A stretch of DNA of 32,806 nucleotides from Pelagibacteraceae bacterium AG-349-O05 (GTDB lineage: Bacteria > Pseudomonadota > Alphaproteobacteria > Pelagibacterales > Pelagibacteraceae). A program made the position numbers and the translations under genes. Shown one piece after another: positions 1-10,669 of the stretch; position 1 is the first letter of the stretch, and every line of letters begins with the position of its first letter. The stretch covers positions 1 through 32,806 of the forward strand of contig QCDE01000014.1 in NCBI GenBank assembly GCA_003281005.1, read 5' to 3'. The notes under the pieces are model-generated. The model did no database searches. It was not told the origin of the DNA and saw only the letters and a program-made list of their open reading frames with translations.

Positions 1-1
1 A

Positions 2-1848
<1,847 letters not shown>

Positions 1849-1853
1849 AGAAA

Positions 1854-2702
1854 ATGGCTACTGGCAGAGATGATTTTGTAATTGCCATTAGGTCAGCTTT
1901 TTTAAAAAAAAAAGATAAACAAAAATTTTCATTACTAACTTTAATTTTTTTATCAATTTTTGTAATTGTTCTAAGTAATTTTAATTTTAAAGCAATACAA
2001 TTTGTTAAATTAGGAATTAATGAAGTAATTTATAGATCATCTCATATTGTTTCAATCCCAGAAAATAAATTCAAAGAAATAACTTCAAAATTCAAATCAC
2101 ATATGGATTTATATGAAAGTCATCAGAAAGAATTAATTAAAATAGAAAATTCTGATCAACTTAAATTACAGAATGAGTTTTTAAATGCAGAAAATGAAAA
2201 GCTTAGAGAGTTACTTGATGAAAGTATAAATTCACAAGAAATATTTGCCAGAGTTTTAATTGATAAAGACAGCCCATATTTAAAATCAGTAGTATTAAAT
2301 AAAGGCACAAAAGATAAAGTAAAAATTGGAATGGCTGTTATTGACAATGTTTATCTAGTTGGCCAAATAATTGAAGTAAATTATACAAATTCAAGAGCAT
2401 TACTATTGTCTGATCTTAATAGTAAAATACCATCTGTGTTAGAGCCAGATGATATACAAGCTGTAATTTCTGGTACAGGAAGTGATTTTGGAAAAATTGA
2501 ACATACTCAAGAAGAATTTAGAGAAGATTTTAAAAACAAAAAAATTTTTGCTTACACCTCAGGTCTTGGTGGTTTATTCAAACCCGGTATACCAATTGGA
2601 AAAATTGATAATATATCAGAGGGAAAAATTAATTTTTTTTCTGATTTTACACAACTCAACTATGTAAAAATAGTTTCTTATAAAATAGGTGGAGAAGAAT
2701 AA
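1854..2702 (+). CDS. mreC: Rod-shape determining protein MreC
   Basis: MreC is a bitopic membrane protein whose periplasmic part scaffolds MreB/MreD and PBP2. The 282-residue product has a short basic cytoplasmic N-terminus (KKKDKQK), one transmembrane segment at about residues 25-45 (LLTLIFLSIFVIVLS), a coiled-coil stretch around 85-120 rich in E, K and L, and then the beta-rich MreC domain, including the characteristic VVLNKGTKDKVKIGMAV segment. The start at 1854 lies six bases after the mreB stop. Its stop overlaps the mreD start by one base (TAATG). Sequence outside the MreC core is poorly conserved, as is normal for the family; the identification rests on topology, domain motif and position. 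Confidence 0.93.
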   Translation: MATGRDDFVIAIRSAFLKKKDKQKFSLLTLIFLSIFVIVLSNFNFKAIQFVKLGINEVIYRSSHIVSIPENKFKEITSKFKSHMDLYESHQKELIKIENSDQLKLQNEFLNAENEKLRELLDESINSQEIFARVLIDKDSPYLKSVVLNKGTKDKVKIGMAVIDNVYLVGQIIEVNYTNSRALLLSDLNSKIPSVLEPDDIQAVISGTGSDFGKIEHTQEEFREDFKNKKIFAYTSGLGGLFKPGIPIGKIDNISEGKINFFSDFTQLNYVKIVSYKIGGEE

Positions 2703-3220
2703 TGTCATCACTTAATAAAAGTCCTTTTTTAAAAATATTCTTATCCTATCTACCATTTATAATGTTGTTTTTTTCTGTATTTAATGAATTTGATTTTAAT
2801 TACTTAAAACTTGATTATTTTGCTTTTAATTTTGCTCATCTATTAATTTTCTTTTGGACTTTAAGAAATCCTGATCAATTAGGCTATTTAGCTATTTTTT
2901 TTGCAGGTATAATTAATGATGTTGTAATAGGTATACCAATAGGAATTAGTAGTTTTTGTTACCTTATTCTTTGTTCAGTAACAGCTTATATAAGAAATAT
3001 TACTTTAACCCCAAACTTTATGAAGGACTGGATATCATTATTATTCACAATTTTATTAATAAATTCTATTCAAGTAATTATATTAGATTTAGTCTTTTTA
3101 ATTAAAGTTGATTACACTAATTATTTAATTAACTCAGGTTTTACTTTTTTATTTTATCCAATATTTTTTTTATTTTTTAATTTTTTAAACGAAAGAATTT
3201 CTTTTCAAACAAATGATTAA
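2702..3220 (+). CDS. mreD: Rod-shape determining membrane protein MreD
   Basis: MreD is the small integral membrane subunit of the elongasome. The 172-residue product is almost entirely hydrophobic, with about five predicted transmembrane segments. The only family-like landmark is the GIINDVVIGIPIGISSFCY stretch near residues 75-95, which corresponds to the MreD core segment (G-x-x-x-D-x-x-x-G-x-x-x-G). It is extremely T-rich, as expected for a hydrophobic protein in an AT-rich genome. It overlaps mreC by one base and mrdA by eight bases. Sequence alone would give only a weak call; position between mreC and PBP2 makes it firm. Confidence 0.9.
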   Translation: MSSLNKSPFLKIFLSYLPFIMLFFSVFNEFDFNYLKLDYFAFNFAHLLIFFWTLRNPDQLGYLAIFFAGIINDVVIGIPIGISSFCYLILCSVTAYIRNITLTPNFMKDWISLLFTILLINSIQVIILDLVFLIKVDYTNYLINSGFTFLFYPIFFLFFNFLNERISFQTND

Positions 3221-5135
3221 ATCTAATTCAGGAATAAGAAAAACTGATGTAATTAATAGACGGATGTTCATAATCGGAGCAGCAAAAGTAGTAGTTTTTG
3301 TTGGTATTGTCGCCCGTTTATTTTCTCTTCAAATAAACGAAAATAAAAAATATTTAACACTCTCTGATAAAAATAGAATTAGAGAATGGAAACTACCACC
3401 TACAAGAGGAAATATAGTTGATTATTTTGGAAATGTAATTGCAGGAAATCTAAAAGTTTATCAATTACACATAATTCCAGAGCAAGTTGAGAATTTCAAT
3501 TATTTATTAGTTAGATTGAAAAATCTTTTAAATTTAAGTGACAAAAGAATTGCAAGAATAAATAAATTAAAAGCAGAGCTGAAACCATGGGATAGCATTA
3601 TTGTTTCAGAAAATTTAAGTTGGAGTCAATTTGTAAAAATTAATAATTATTTATACGATCTTGTGGGTGTTAAACCCGTAATGACAATCTCAAGAAACTA
3701 TCCATTTAATGATGTTTATACTCATGTTCTTGGATATGTGAGTCAACCAAATGAACAAGAAATTTTAGAAAATGAAACCATCCAAGAAAGATTTGTACCA
3801 GGAATGAAAATAGGAAAACTGGGCTTAGAGAAAAGACTTGAAAATCATTTAATAGGAACAAATGCTATTCAAAGATATGAAGTTAATGCTTACGGTAAAA
3901 GAATTAATCAACTTGAACATCAAAAAGGAAAGCAAGGATCAAAAATACGTTTAACTGTGGATACAGAAATTCAAAAGGCTTGTGGAGAATTGTTAAATAA
4001 GAATGCAGGATCTATAAGTGTAATGGATATTTATACTGGAGATATAATAGCAATGTATTCGTCCCCATCTTATAACCCAAATTTATTTTTATTTGGAATA
4101 AGTCAAGATGAATGGCAATTAATTAGAAATAATCCATTAAAACCATTAATAAACAAGACTCTTTCGGGTCTATACTCACCAGGTTCAACAATAAAACCAA
4201 TCGTTGCTCTTTCAGCTTTAGAAAATAAAGTTATAGATACAAAGTTTAAAGTTAAATGCACAGGAAAAATGGAGTTATATGGACAAACATTTCACTGTTG
4301 GAAGGAAAAAGGACATGGTTGGGTAAGTTTGAAAAATGCCATGAAACAATCTTGTGATACATATTTTTATGAGGTTGCAAGATTATTAGGCGTTGATAGA
4401 TTAAACCTTACAGCTGAAAAGTTTGGTTTAGGTAAAAAAGTACTTGGTGATTATTTTGATACTGAAAAAAAAGGATTATTTCCGAATACAAAATGGAAAA
4501 AAAATAATCTTGGGAAAGGCTGGGTATTAGGTGAAACTTTAATCACAGGTATTGGTCAAGGATATACACAAACAACTCCTTTACAACTTTGTATGATGAC
4601 TGCACAAATTGCAAATGGAGGATATGCAATAAAACCAAAAATAATTGTCGATAGTAATCCAATTTCTTATGAAGATGCAAAACAATCAATGGAAAGTGGA
4701 TTATTATTTGATACTGATTCTCAGGAATTGTTAGACAAAAAATTATTCAAAAATAAAAAAAATATTAAGATTGTTCAAGAAGCTATGTTTGCTTCAACCA
4801 ATGAAAGATTTGGAACTTCTTATAAATCAAGAATTGATGATCCTAAATATCAATTTGCAGGAAAAACAGGAACAGCTCAGGTAAAGAGAATTAGTAAAAG
4901 GGAGAGGGAATTAGATTTAGAATTAGAGCAAATACCATACAAAGATAGAGATCATGCTTTGTATGTTGCTTATGGCCCATATGTTGACCCCAGATATGCG
5001 CTTAGTATAATTGTCGAGCATGGAGGTTCGGGAAGTAAGGCGGCAGCACCAATTGCAAAAAAATTATTTAAATTAATCATAGACAGACATAATTTAAGAA
5101 ATAAACAATCAAATTTTGAGAGGATTACTATTTAA
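3213..5135 (+). CDS. mrdA: Penicillin-binding protein 2 (elongasome transpeptidase)
   Basis: PBP2 cross-links peptidoglycan during lateral-wall growth. The 640-residue protein has an N-terminal membrane anchor (about residues 20-40, FIIGAAKVVVFVGIVARLF), a pedestal/dimerisation domain containing the conserved PPTRGNIVDYFGN segment, and a C-terminal transpeptidase domain. All three active-site motifs can be placed: the nucleophile motif S325-T-I-K328, the second motif S380-C-D382 (SCDTYFYE is typical of PBP2 rather than PBP3), and K551-T-G553. The start at 3213 overlaps mreD by eight bases. The end abuts rodA (stop 5133-5135, start 5136), the usual pairing of a class B PBP with its SEDS glycosyltransferase partner. 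Confidence 0.96.
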   Translation: MIKSNSGIRKTDVINRRMFIIGAAKVVVFVGIVARLFSLQINENKKYLTLSDKNRIREWKLPPTRGNIVDYFGNVIAGNLKVYQLHIIPEQVENFNYLLVRLKNLLNLSDKRIARINKLKAELKPWDSIIVSENLSWSQFVKINNYLYDLVGVKPVMTISRNYPFNDVYTHVLGYVSQPNEQEILENETIQERFVPGMKIGKLGLEKRLENHLIGTNAIQRYEVNAYGKRINQLEHQKGKQGSKIRLTVDTEIQKACGELLNKNAGSISVMDIYTGDIIAMYSSPSYNPNLFLFGISQDEWQLIRNNPLKPLINKTLSGLYSPGSTIKPIVALSALENKVIDTKFKVKCTGKMELYGQTFHCWKEKGHGWVSLKNAMKQSCDTYFYEVARLLGVDRLNLTAEKFGLGKKVLGDYFDTEKKGLFPNTKWKKNNLGKGWVLGETLITGIGQGYTQTTPLQLCMMTAQIANGGYAIKPKIIVDSNPISYEDAKQSMESGLLFDTDSQELLDKKLFKNKKNIKIVQEAMFASTNERFGTSYKSRIDDPKYQFAGKTGTAQVKRISKRERELDLELEQIPYKDRDHALYVAYGPYVDPRYALSIIVEHGGSGSKAAAPIAKKLFKLIIDRHNLRNKQSNFERITI

Positions 5136-6260
5136 ATGTTTCAGCATGATAGATTGAATAATGAGATTACATTATTTCAAAAAATAAAAAACCTAGACTA
5201 TATATTATTGATTTCTGTTATTCTTCTTTCTGTACTAAGTGTTTTAGTTATGTATTCTACAGATGGTGGTGAAATACTTTTTCATACAAAAAATCATTTT
5301 GTAAAACTTGCAGTTTTTTTTCCCTTAATGATTTTAGTAGCTTTCTTTAATATAAAATTTTGGCATAACTTTTCTTATATAATATACTTTATAGTAATAC
5401 TTTTATTAATTTATGTATCATTTTTTGGGATAAAGTCCTCTGGTTCACAAAGATGGATGGATCTTTATTTATTTGTTCTGCAACCGTCTGAACTTATGAA
5501 AATAGCAATCATAATGTGTCTTGCAAAATATTTTCATAGAATAAAAATAGAAAATGTTAATTCATTTACCAGTATAACTATTGTGTTATCGATTATAATA
5601 ATTCCAATAATTTTTGTAATTTCTCAACCTGATCTTGGAACATCTATATTAATTGCTTTAAGTGGTTTAATTATTTTATGGTTAGGAGGCATGAAGATTA
5701 AATATTTTATATACTCATTTATTACTTTCTTAATTTCACTCCCATTTATAATCTCATTTCTTAAACCATATCAAAAACTGAGAATATTAACTTTTTTAGA
5801 TCCAGATAGAGATCCATTGGGTGCTGGATATCAAATTATACAGTCAAAAATAGCTATTGGTTCTGGTGGCCTTAATGGAAAAGGTTTTTTAAAAGGAACC
5901 CAAAGCTATTTAGATTTTTTACCAGAAAAACACACAGACTTTATATTTACTTTATTTTCAGAGGAGTTTGGTTTTATAGGCTCTGTTGGTCTTTTAATAT
6001 TATATTCAATAATAATTTTTAGAATTGTAAGAATAGGAACTATTTCGAGAAGTAATTTTGCTAGACTTTTTTGTTTTGGTTATGCTTTTGCAATCTTTAT
6101 TTATATTGTTGTAAACTTATCTATGGTTTTGGGTCTGCTACCTATAGTTGGTTCTCCCTTACCTATCATGTCATATGGAGGTTCTTCAATGTTAGCCACT
6201 ATGATTGGCTTTGGCATAGTATTAAGTGCAAAAATTAATCATAAACAAATGATTGCATAA
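5136..6260 (+). CDS. rodA: SEDS-family peptidoglycan glycosyltransferase RodA
   Basis: RodA polymerises lipid II into glycan strands and works as a complex with PBP2. The 374-residue product has about ten hydrophobic segments and the SEDS signature regions: GAGYQIIQSKIAIGSGG, the loop LPEKHTDFIFTLFSEEFGF carrying the conserved acidic residue essential in studied RodA proteins, and the C-terminal PLPIMSYGGSSML motif. It starts directly after the mrdA stop. FtsW is the alternative SEDS member, but position beside PBP2 and mreBCD favours RodA. The next gene starts 43 bases later on the same strand and I see no terminator hairpin between them. Confidence 0.95.
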   Translation: MFQHDRLNNEITLFQKIKNLDYILLISVILLSVLSVLVMYSTDGGEILFHTKNHFVKLAVFFPLMILVAFFNIKFWHNFSYIIYFIVILLLIYVSFFGIKSSGSQRWMDLYLFVLQPSELMKIAIIMCLAKYFHRIKIENVNSFTSITIVLSIIIIPIIFVISQPDLGTSILIALSGLIILWLGGMKIKYFIYSFITFLISLPFIISFLKPYQKLRILTFLDPDRDPLGAGYQIIQSKIAIGSGGLNGKGFLKGTQSYLDFLPEKHTDFIFTLFSEEFGFIGSVGLLILYSIIIFRIVRIGTISRSNFARLFCFGYAFAIFIYIVVNLSMVLGLLPIVGSPLPIMSYGGSSMLATMIGFGIVLSAKINHKQMIA

Positions 6261-6303
6261 TTTGTCACTCTGAAAATTTAATATTTGCTTGTATAACAAT
6301 TTT

Positions 6304-7545
6304 ATGAATAAAAATCTTAAAATAGGAATAGTTGGAGCAGGGATTCAAGGTGTATCTAACGCTTTGTTTCTTCAAAAAAAAGGTTTCGATGTAACTATTT
6401 TTGATAGAGATAATCCAGGTAGCCAAGCGGCCTCTTATGGTAATGCAGGTCACTTTTCGCCATATGCATCTCTTTCTTTAAACAGAACTGATGTTCTTGC
6501 AGATGTACCCGCAATGTTGCTTAGTTCTTCAGGTCCACTTGCCTTAAAATGGAACTACGTTCCTAAAATGATTCCATGGTTTTTAAAGTTTATAATGAAT
6601 ACTTCTAAAACTAAGATGATGCATACTGCTAAGAACATGCACCAAATTTTAGATTTAGCTTTACCAGCTTATGATGAATTGTTCGAAGAAATAGATTTGG
6701 AAGGCTTAGTTGAAAACAAAGGTATTCTTTATATTTGGAATGATAAAGATTTAAAAAGTAGAGAATTAGAAATTAGAGTAAGGGAAGAATTAGGAGTTGA
6801 ACAACAGTTGGTAAATAAAGCTGAGATTCATGATCTTGAACCACATATAAAACCATTTTACCATGCAGGTGTATTTTATCCTTATGCAAGACATGCAAGA
6901 AATCCGAAAAGAATTCTTTTAAAATTATTTGATTTATTTTTGCAAAAAGGTGGAAAATTTAACAAAGTAAATATTAAAGATATTAGTTCTGATGAAGAAA
7001 AACCAGTTTTTAAAACTGAAACTCAAAGTTATGTTTTTGATAAAGCAGTAATAGCTTGTGGAGCTTTTTCAAAAAAATTAACAGATAATCTTGATGAAAA
7101 AATACCCTTAGATACAGAGCGAGGATATCATGTTCATTTCAAAAATTGCGATCATTTATTAAGTAGACCTGTAATATTTTCTAACCGTGGATTTGGAATT
7201 ACACCGATGGAACAAGGTTTAAGAGTTGTTGGAACTGTAGAATTTGGAGGATTAGATAATCCATTATCTAAATCAAGAGTAAAAAACTTGATAAATAATG
7301 CAAAATATATGCTTGGTGATTTACCTGAACATGAGGATGAGTGGCTAGGATTTAGACCAACTTTACCAGATTTTTTACCTGTTATGGGGCCATCAAAAAA
7401 TTACAAAAATATTTATTATTGTTTTGGGCATCATCATTTAGGATGGACTTTAGGTCCAATTTCTGGAAAGATTGTTTCAGGGATGATAGCGAACGAAAAT
7501 ACAAATTTAGATTTAAAACCTTATAGTTCGCTTAGATTTAGTTAA
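6304..7545 (+). CDS. FAD-dependent amino acid oxidoreductase, DadA-like
   Basis: This is a DAO-superfamily flavoprotein (413 residues from the ATG at 6304). It has an N-terminal Rossmann dinucleotide motif GIVGAGIQG (G11, G13, G16), a following acidic residue at the end of strand 2 (FDRD) and the C-terminal FAD-contacting segment around GHHHLGWTLGPISGK. This arrangement is typical of DadA, the D-amino acid dehydrogenase that oxidatively deaminates D-amino acids to 2-oxo acids and feeds electrons to quinone. A longer reading from the TTG at 6289 would add MYNNF but lacks support; the ATG is preferred because the Rossmann strand then starts at its usual distance from the N-terminus. The real substrate is unproven; other DAO-type oxidases acting on glycine, sarcosine or proline derivatives are possible. 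Confidence 0.8.
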   Translation: MNKNLKIGIVGAGIQGVSNALFLQKKGFDVTIFDRDNPGSQAASYGNAGHFSPYASLSLNRTDVLADVPAMLLSSSGPLALKWNYVPKMIPWFLKFIMNTSKTKMMHTAKNMHQILDLALPAYDELFEEIDLEGLVENKGILYIWNDKDLKSRELEIRVREELGVEQQLVNKAEIHDLEPHIKPFYHAGVFYPYARHARNPKRILLKLFDLFLQKGGKFNKVNIKDISSDEEKPVFKTETQSYVFDKAVIACGAFSKKLTDNLDEKIPLDTERGYHVHFKNCDHLLSRPVIFSNRGFGITPMEQGLRVVGTVEFGGLDNPLSKSRVKNLINNAKYMLGDLPEHEDEWLGFRPTLPDFLPVMGPSKNYKNIYYCFGHHHLGWTLGPISGKIVSGMIANENTNLDLKPYSSLRFS

Positions 7546-8448
7546 GTGACTAAAGATAATAATTTTTTAGCTTATTTATATTTATTTTTAACAGTAACTT
7601 TCTGGGCAGGAAATTTTGTAGTAGGTAAACTTGCAAGTTTTTATGAAGTTCCTCCTTTTTCATTAAATTTTTACAGATGGCTTTTTGCTTGGTTAATTTT
7701 AGCACCTTTTACAATTCCTGAAATATTAGAGAAAAGAAACTATATAATTAAAAACTATAAGCTTTTCATTGTTTTAGGTGTTACTAGTATTACGGTATTT
7801 AATTCAATTGTTTATTACTCATTAAATTTTACTCAGGTGATTAGTGGAGTTTTAATGATTTCAACGATACCTGTTATGATCATGCTGTTTTCTTCAATTC
7901 TAAAAATTGAAAAGACAAATATTTTTCAAATTATAGGGGTAGTATTCTCTTTTGCAGGTGTAATTATGATTATTACAAAAGCAAACATAGAGATATTAAA
8001 AAATTTGGATTTTAATAAAGGGGATATCACTATGGTTATAGCAATGTTCTCTTGGGCTTTATATTCCACATTATTAAAAGGAAAAGAATATGAATTAACT
8101 CAAATATCATTACTTCAAGTAGTAATTACTTTTGGTTTAATATTTTTGATACCAATTTATTTTATTGAATATCAAATTGGATTTAGAATTAATTTAGAAT
8201 TACCATTTATTTTAATTCTATCTTATGTAGTTTTGTTTCCAGGTTTGGCATCTTTTCTTTTATGGATAAAAGGAATATCTATGATTGGTGCAAATCGATC
8301 GGGTGTTTTTTTACACTTAATGCCGATATTAAGTGCAATTATGGCGATGATTTTTTTTAGTGAAAAATTTATGTTTTATCATATTTTAGGCGCTTGTTTT
8401 ATTATTACAGGAATACTGTTATCAAATAAGAAAGTTAAAAATGCTTAA
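7546..8448 (+). CDS. EamA/DMT-family permease
   Basis: This is a ten-segment drug/metabolite transporter with two EamA repeats, 300 residues. The first repeat contains the typical TFWAGNFVVGKLASFYEVPPFSLNFYRW opening, in fewer words a W-x-x-N/G start followed by an R-W pair. The second repeat begins near residue 155 (GDITMVIAMFSWALYSTLLKG). Such proteins usually export amino acids or related metabolites. The start is GTG at 7546, immediately after the stop of the DadA-like gene, so it appears translationally coupled to it. It overlaps the next gene by eight bases. Substrate and direction cannot be read from sequence. Confidence 0.85.
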   Translation: MTKDNNFLAYLYLFLTVTFWAGNFVVGKLASFYEVPPFSLNFYRWLFAWLILAPFTIPEILEKRNYIIKNYKLFIVLGVTSITVFNSIVYYSLNFTQVISGVLMISTIPVMIMLFSSILKIEKTNIFQIIGVVFSFAGVIMIITKANIEILKNLDFNKGDITMVIAMFSWALYSTLLKGKEYELTQISLLQVVITFGLIFLIPIYFIEYQIGFRINLELPFILILSYVVLFPGLASFLLWIKGISMIGANRSGVFLHLMPILSAIMAMIFFSEKFMFYHILGACFIITGILLSNKKVKNA

Positions 8449-9391
8449 AGTTGCTATATTAGATGATTATCAAAATGTTGCCCAACAATTTGTAGATTTA
8501 GAAAAACTGTCAGGAAAATATGAATTTAAGATCTTTAGCGAACCTTTTTTAGATGAGGCTGACGCAATAGAACTGTTAGCTGATTTTGAGGCTTTATTGA
8601 TAATGCGGGAAAGAACTCCTATCACAAAAAAATTAATTGATAATTTAAATGAATTAAAATTTGTTATAACAAGTGGATTACGAAACAAATCTATTGATTT
8701 AGAGGCTGCGAAGAAAAGAAAAATTATAGTTTGTGGTACAGATATAAATTTAAACCCAACTCCTGAATTAACTTGGGCACTAATTCTTGGTTTAGCTAGA
8801 AATTTTAAAGAAGAGTTTGATAATATGTATCAGGGATATTGGCAAACTACAATTGGAGTGGAATTGAAAGGAAAAATCCTAGGTTTAATTGGTCTAGGCA
8901 GAGTAGGTACAGAAGTTGCAAAAATTGGAAAAGCATTTGGAATGCAAGTAATGGCCTGGAGTGAAAACTTGAGCTTAGACAAGTGTAAAGAATTAGACGT
9001 ATTACCTTGCAGCAAAGAAGATTTAATTACAAATTCTGATGTACTTTCAATTCATGTTCAAGGAGGTGCAAGATACAAAGATTGCATTACTTTAAAAGAA
9101 TTGGATAAAATGAAAAAAACAGCTTTTTTGATAAACACATCTCGTGGACCTATTGTAAATGAGGATGATTTAATTATTGCTTTATCAACAAATGTAATTG
9201 CAGGAGCTGGAATAGATGTTTATGACAAAGAACCTCTACCAGAGAATAACAAACTTCGATTTTTACCTAATGCACTACTTACTCCTCACATAGGCTATGT
9301 AACAGCTGAGAATTATAGCATTTTTTATAACCAAATGATTGAAGGACTAGAGGCTTGTGTAAATGGAAAGCCTATCAGAGTTCTAGAGTAA
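8441..9391 (+). CDS. D-2-hydroxyacid dehydrogenase (NAD-dependent)
   Basis: This 316-residue member of the D-isomer-specific 2-hydroxyacid dehydrogenase family interconverts a 2-oxo acid and a D-2-hydroxy acid with NAD(P). It has the nucleotide-binding motif GLGRVG at 151-156 and the catalytic triad in its normal contexts: R235 in NTSRGP, E264 in DVYDKEP and H283 in TPHIG. It resembles the SerA-like branch (phosphoglycerate/glyoxylate/hydroxypyruvate reductases) but lacks the C-terminal ACT domain of long SerA. It overlaps the preceding permease gene by eight bases. The substrate is not identifiable; its neighbours suggest it may reduce 2-oxo acids made by the DadA-like enzyme. Confidence 0.87.
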   Translation: MLKVAILDDYQNVAQQFVDLEKLSGKYEFKIFSEPFLDEADAIELLADFEALLIMRERTPITKKLIDNLNELKFVITSGLRNKSIDLEAAKKRKIIVCGTDINLNPTPELTWALILGLARNFKEEFDNMYQGYWQTTIGVELKGKILGLIGLGRVGTEVAKIGKAFGMQVMAWSENLSLDKCKELDVLPCSKEDLITNSDVLSIHVQGGARYKDCITLKELDKMKKTAFLINTSRGPIVNEDDLIIALSTNVIAGAGIDVYDKEPLPENNKLRFLPNALLTPHIGYVTAENYSIFYNQMIEGLEACVNGKPIRVLE

Positions 9392-9393
9392 AA

Positions 9394-10293
9394 ATGGAGT
9401 TACCTGTTGTTAATCACGAGGATTATTTTGCCAAAATTGGCGATGATCATAAATTTCCAATTAATAAATTTGGAAAGTTAGCAAACTACTTAACTCAAAA
9501 CAAAATAGTAAGTAAATTTCATAAACCTTCAGCCTGTTCATTTGAAACATTAAGCTACGCACATTCCAAAAATTACATCTTAGATATTAAAAATAAAACT
9601 TTAAGTAAAGAGGGAGTAAAAAAAATTGGATTTCCACTTGTAGATAGTGTTGTGCAAAGATCTTTAGTTGCTACAGGCGGAACTGTTCTCGCATCCAAAC
9701 TTGCAATAAATTATGGTATCTCATGCAATACTGCAGGTGGCAGTCACCACGCAAGTTATGATGGAGGTGCAGGATATTGTGTATTTAATGATGTAGCAGT
9801 TGCTGCGCATTATCTACTTAATAGAGGTTTAGCAAATAAAATTTTGATTGTTGATCTAGATGTTCATCAAGGAAATGGCAATTCAGAAATATTTAAAGAC
9901 AACAGAAGTGTTTTTACATTCAGCATGCATTCAAAAACTAATTATCCTGCTAAAAAATCAAAAAGTGATTTAGATGTAGAGCTAGAAGATAATTTAGAGG
10001 ATAAAAATTATATCAAAACACTTAAACATTATTTAAATGAGTTAAATCAAGAAAAATTTGATTTCATCTTTTACATAGCTGGTGTGGATATTCATTTTAA
10101 TGACAGATTAGGAAAATTAAAAATTTCTGATGAGGGTATTAAATTAAGAGATGAGCTAGTAGTAGAAAACTTTTTTTCTAGACGAATACCGTTTTGTGGG
10201 GTTTTGGGTGGTGGTTACAACAAGGATTTTAATAAACTTGTTGAATTACATTCAATGTTACATCAATCTTGTGCTAAATATATAGGATCATGA
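9394..10293 (+). CDS. Histone-deacetylase-superfamily zinc amidohydrolase
   Basis: This 299-residue arginase/deacetylase-fold enzyme probably removes an acetyl or similar acyl group from an amine. Counting from the ATG at 9394, the complete active site is visible: the paired histidines H118-H119 in GGSHHA, zinc ligands D156 and H158 in VDLDVHQGNG, the third ligand D232 in AGVDIHFND, and the catalytic tyrosine Y275 in GGGYN. An upstream TTG at 9355 would give a 312-residue form, but those 13 codons lie inside the hydroxyacid dehydrogenase gene and do not look like family sequence. In bacteria relatives act on acetylpolyamines, acetoin-related substrates or acetylated proteins, and the substrate here is unknown. 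It overlaps msrB by four bases (ATGA). Confidence 0.88.
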   Translation: MELPVVNHEDYFAKIGDDHKFPINKFGKLANYLTQNKIVSKFHKPSACSFETLSYAHSKNYILDIKNKTLSKEGVKKIGFPLVDSVVQRSLVATGGTVLASKLAINYGISCNTAGGSHHASYDGGAGYCVFNDVAVAAHYLLNRGLANKILIVDLDVHQGNGNSEIFKDNRSVFTFSMHSKTNYPAKKSKSDLDVELEDNLEDKNYIKTLKHYLNELNQEKFDFIFYIAGVDIHFNDRLGKLKISDEGIKLRDELVVENFFSRRIPFCGVLGGGYNKDFNKLVELHSMLHQSCAKYIGS

Positions 10294-10664
10294 CGAAAAA
10301 AATAAATCCAAGTTTAACTGCTGAGCAAAAATTAATTTTATTTGAGGAAGGTACTGAACGTGCTGGATCAAGTGAACTTAATCATGAAAAAAGGGAAGGA
10401 AGTTTTCATTGTGCAAACTGTGGTGAAAAATTATTTGATTCAAAAACAAAATATGAGAGTGGATCAGGTTGGCCTTCTTTTTATGAGTCTCTACCAGATG
10501 TGTTTGAAACAAAAACAGATCACTATTTAGGTTACGCAAGAACCGAATATCATTGTAAAAAATGTGGCGGACATCATGGTCATATATTTGAAGATGGTCC
10601 TAAACCAACTGGAAAGAGATTTTGCAATAACGGAGTATGTTTAGTTTTTAAACCAAAGAGCTAA
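10290..10664 (+). CDS. msrB: Peptide methionine-R-sulfoxide reductase MsrB
   Basis: MsrB repairs oxidised proteins by reducing the R epimer of methionine sulfoxide. The 124-residue product is of normal single-domain length. The structural zinc site is complete (C41-x-x-C44 and C89-x-x-C92). The substrate-binding segment SGSGWPSFY, the HHGHIF motif and the catalytic cysteine C112 in KRFCNNG are present. The usual mid-protein recycling cysteine is not seen; a second cysteine lies only five residues after the catalytic one (C117, NGVC), so the reductant route may differ. It shares four bases with the preceding deacetylase gene. Confidence 0.95.
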   Translation: MTKKINPSLTAEQKLILFEEGTERAGSSELNHEKREGSFHCANCGEKLFDSKTKYESGSGWPSFYESLPDVFETKTDHYLGYARTEYHCKKCGGHHGHIFEDGPKPTGKRFCNNGVCLVFKPKS

Positions 10665-10669
10665 ATTTA

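Noticed and set aside
2482..2667. 61-codon plus-strand frame inside mreC in another frame
   Set aside because: It lies entirely inside mreC, is lysine/leucine-rich and has no independent ribosome site or recognisable domain.
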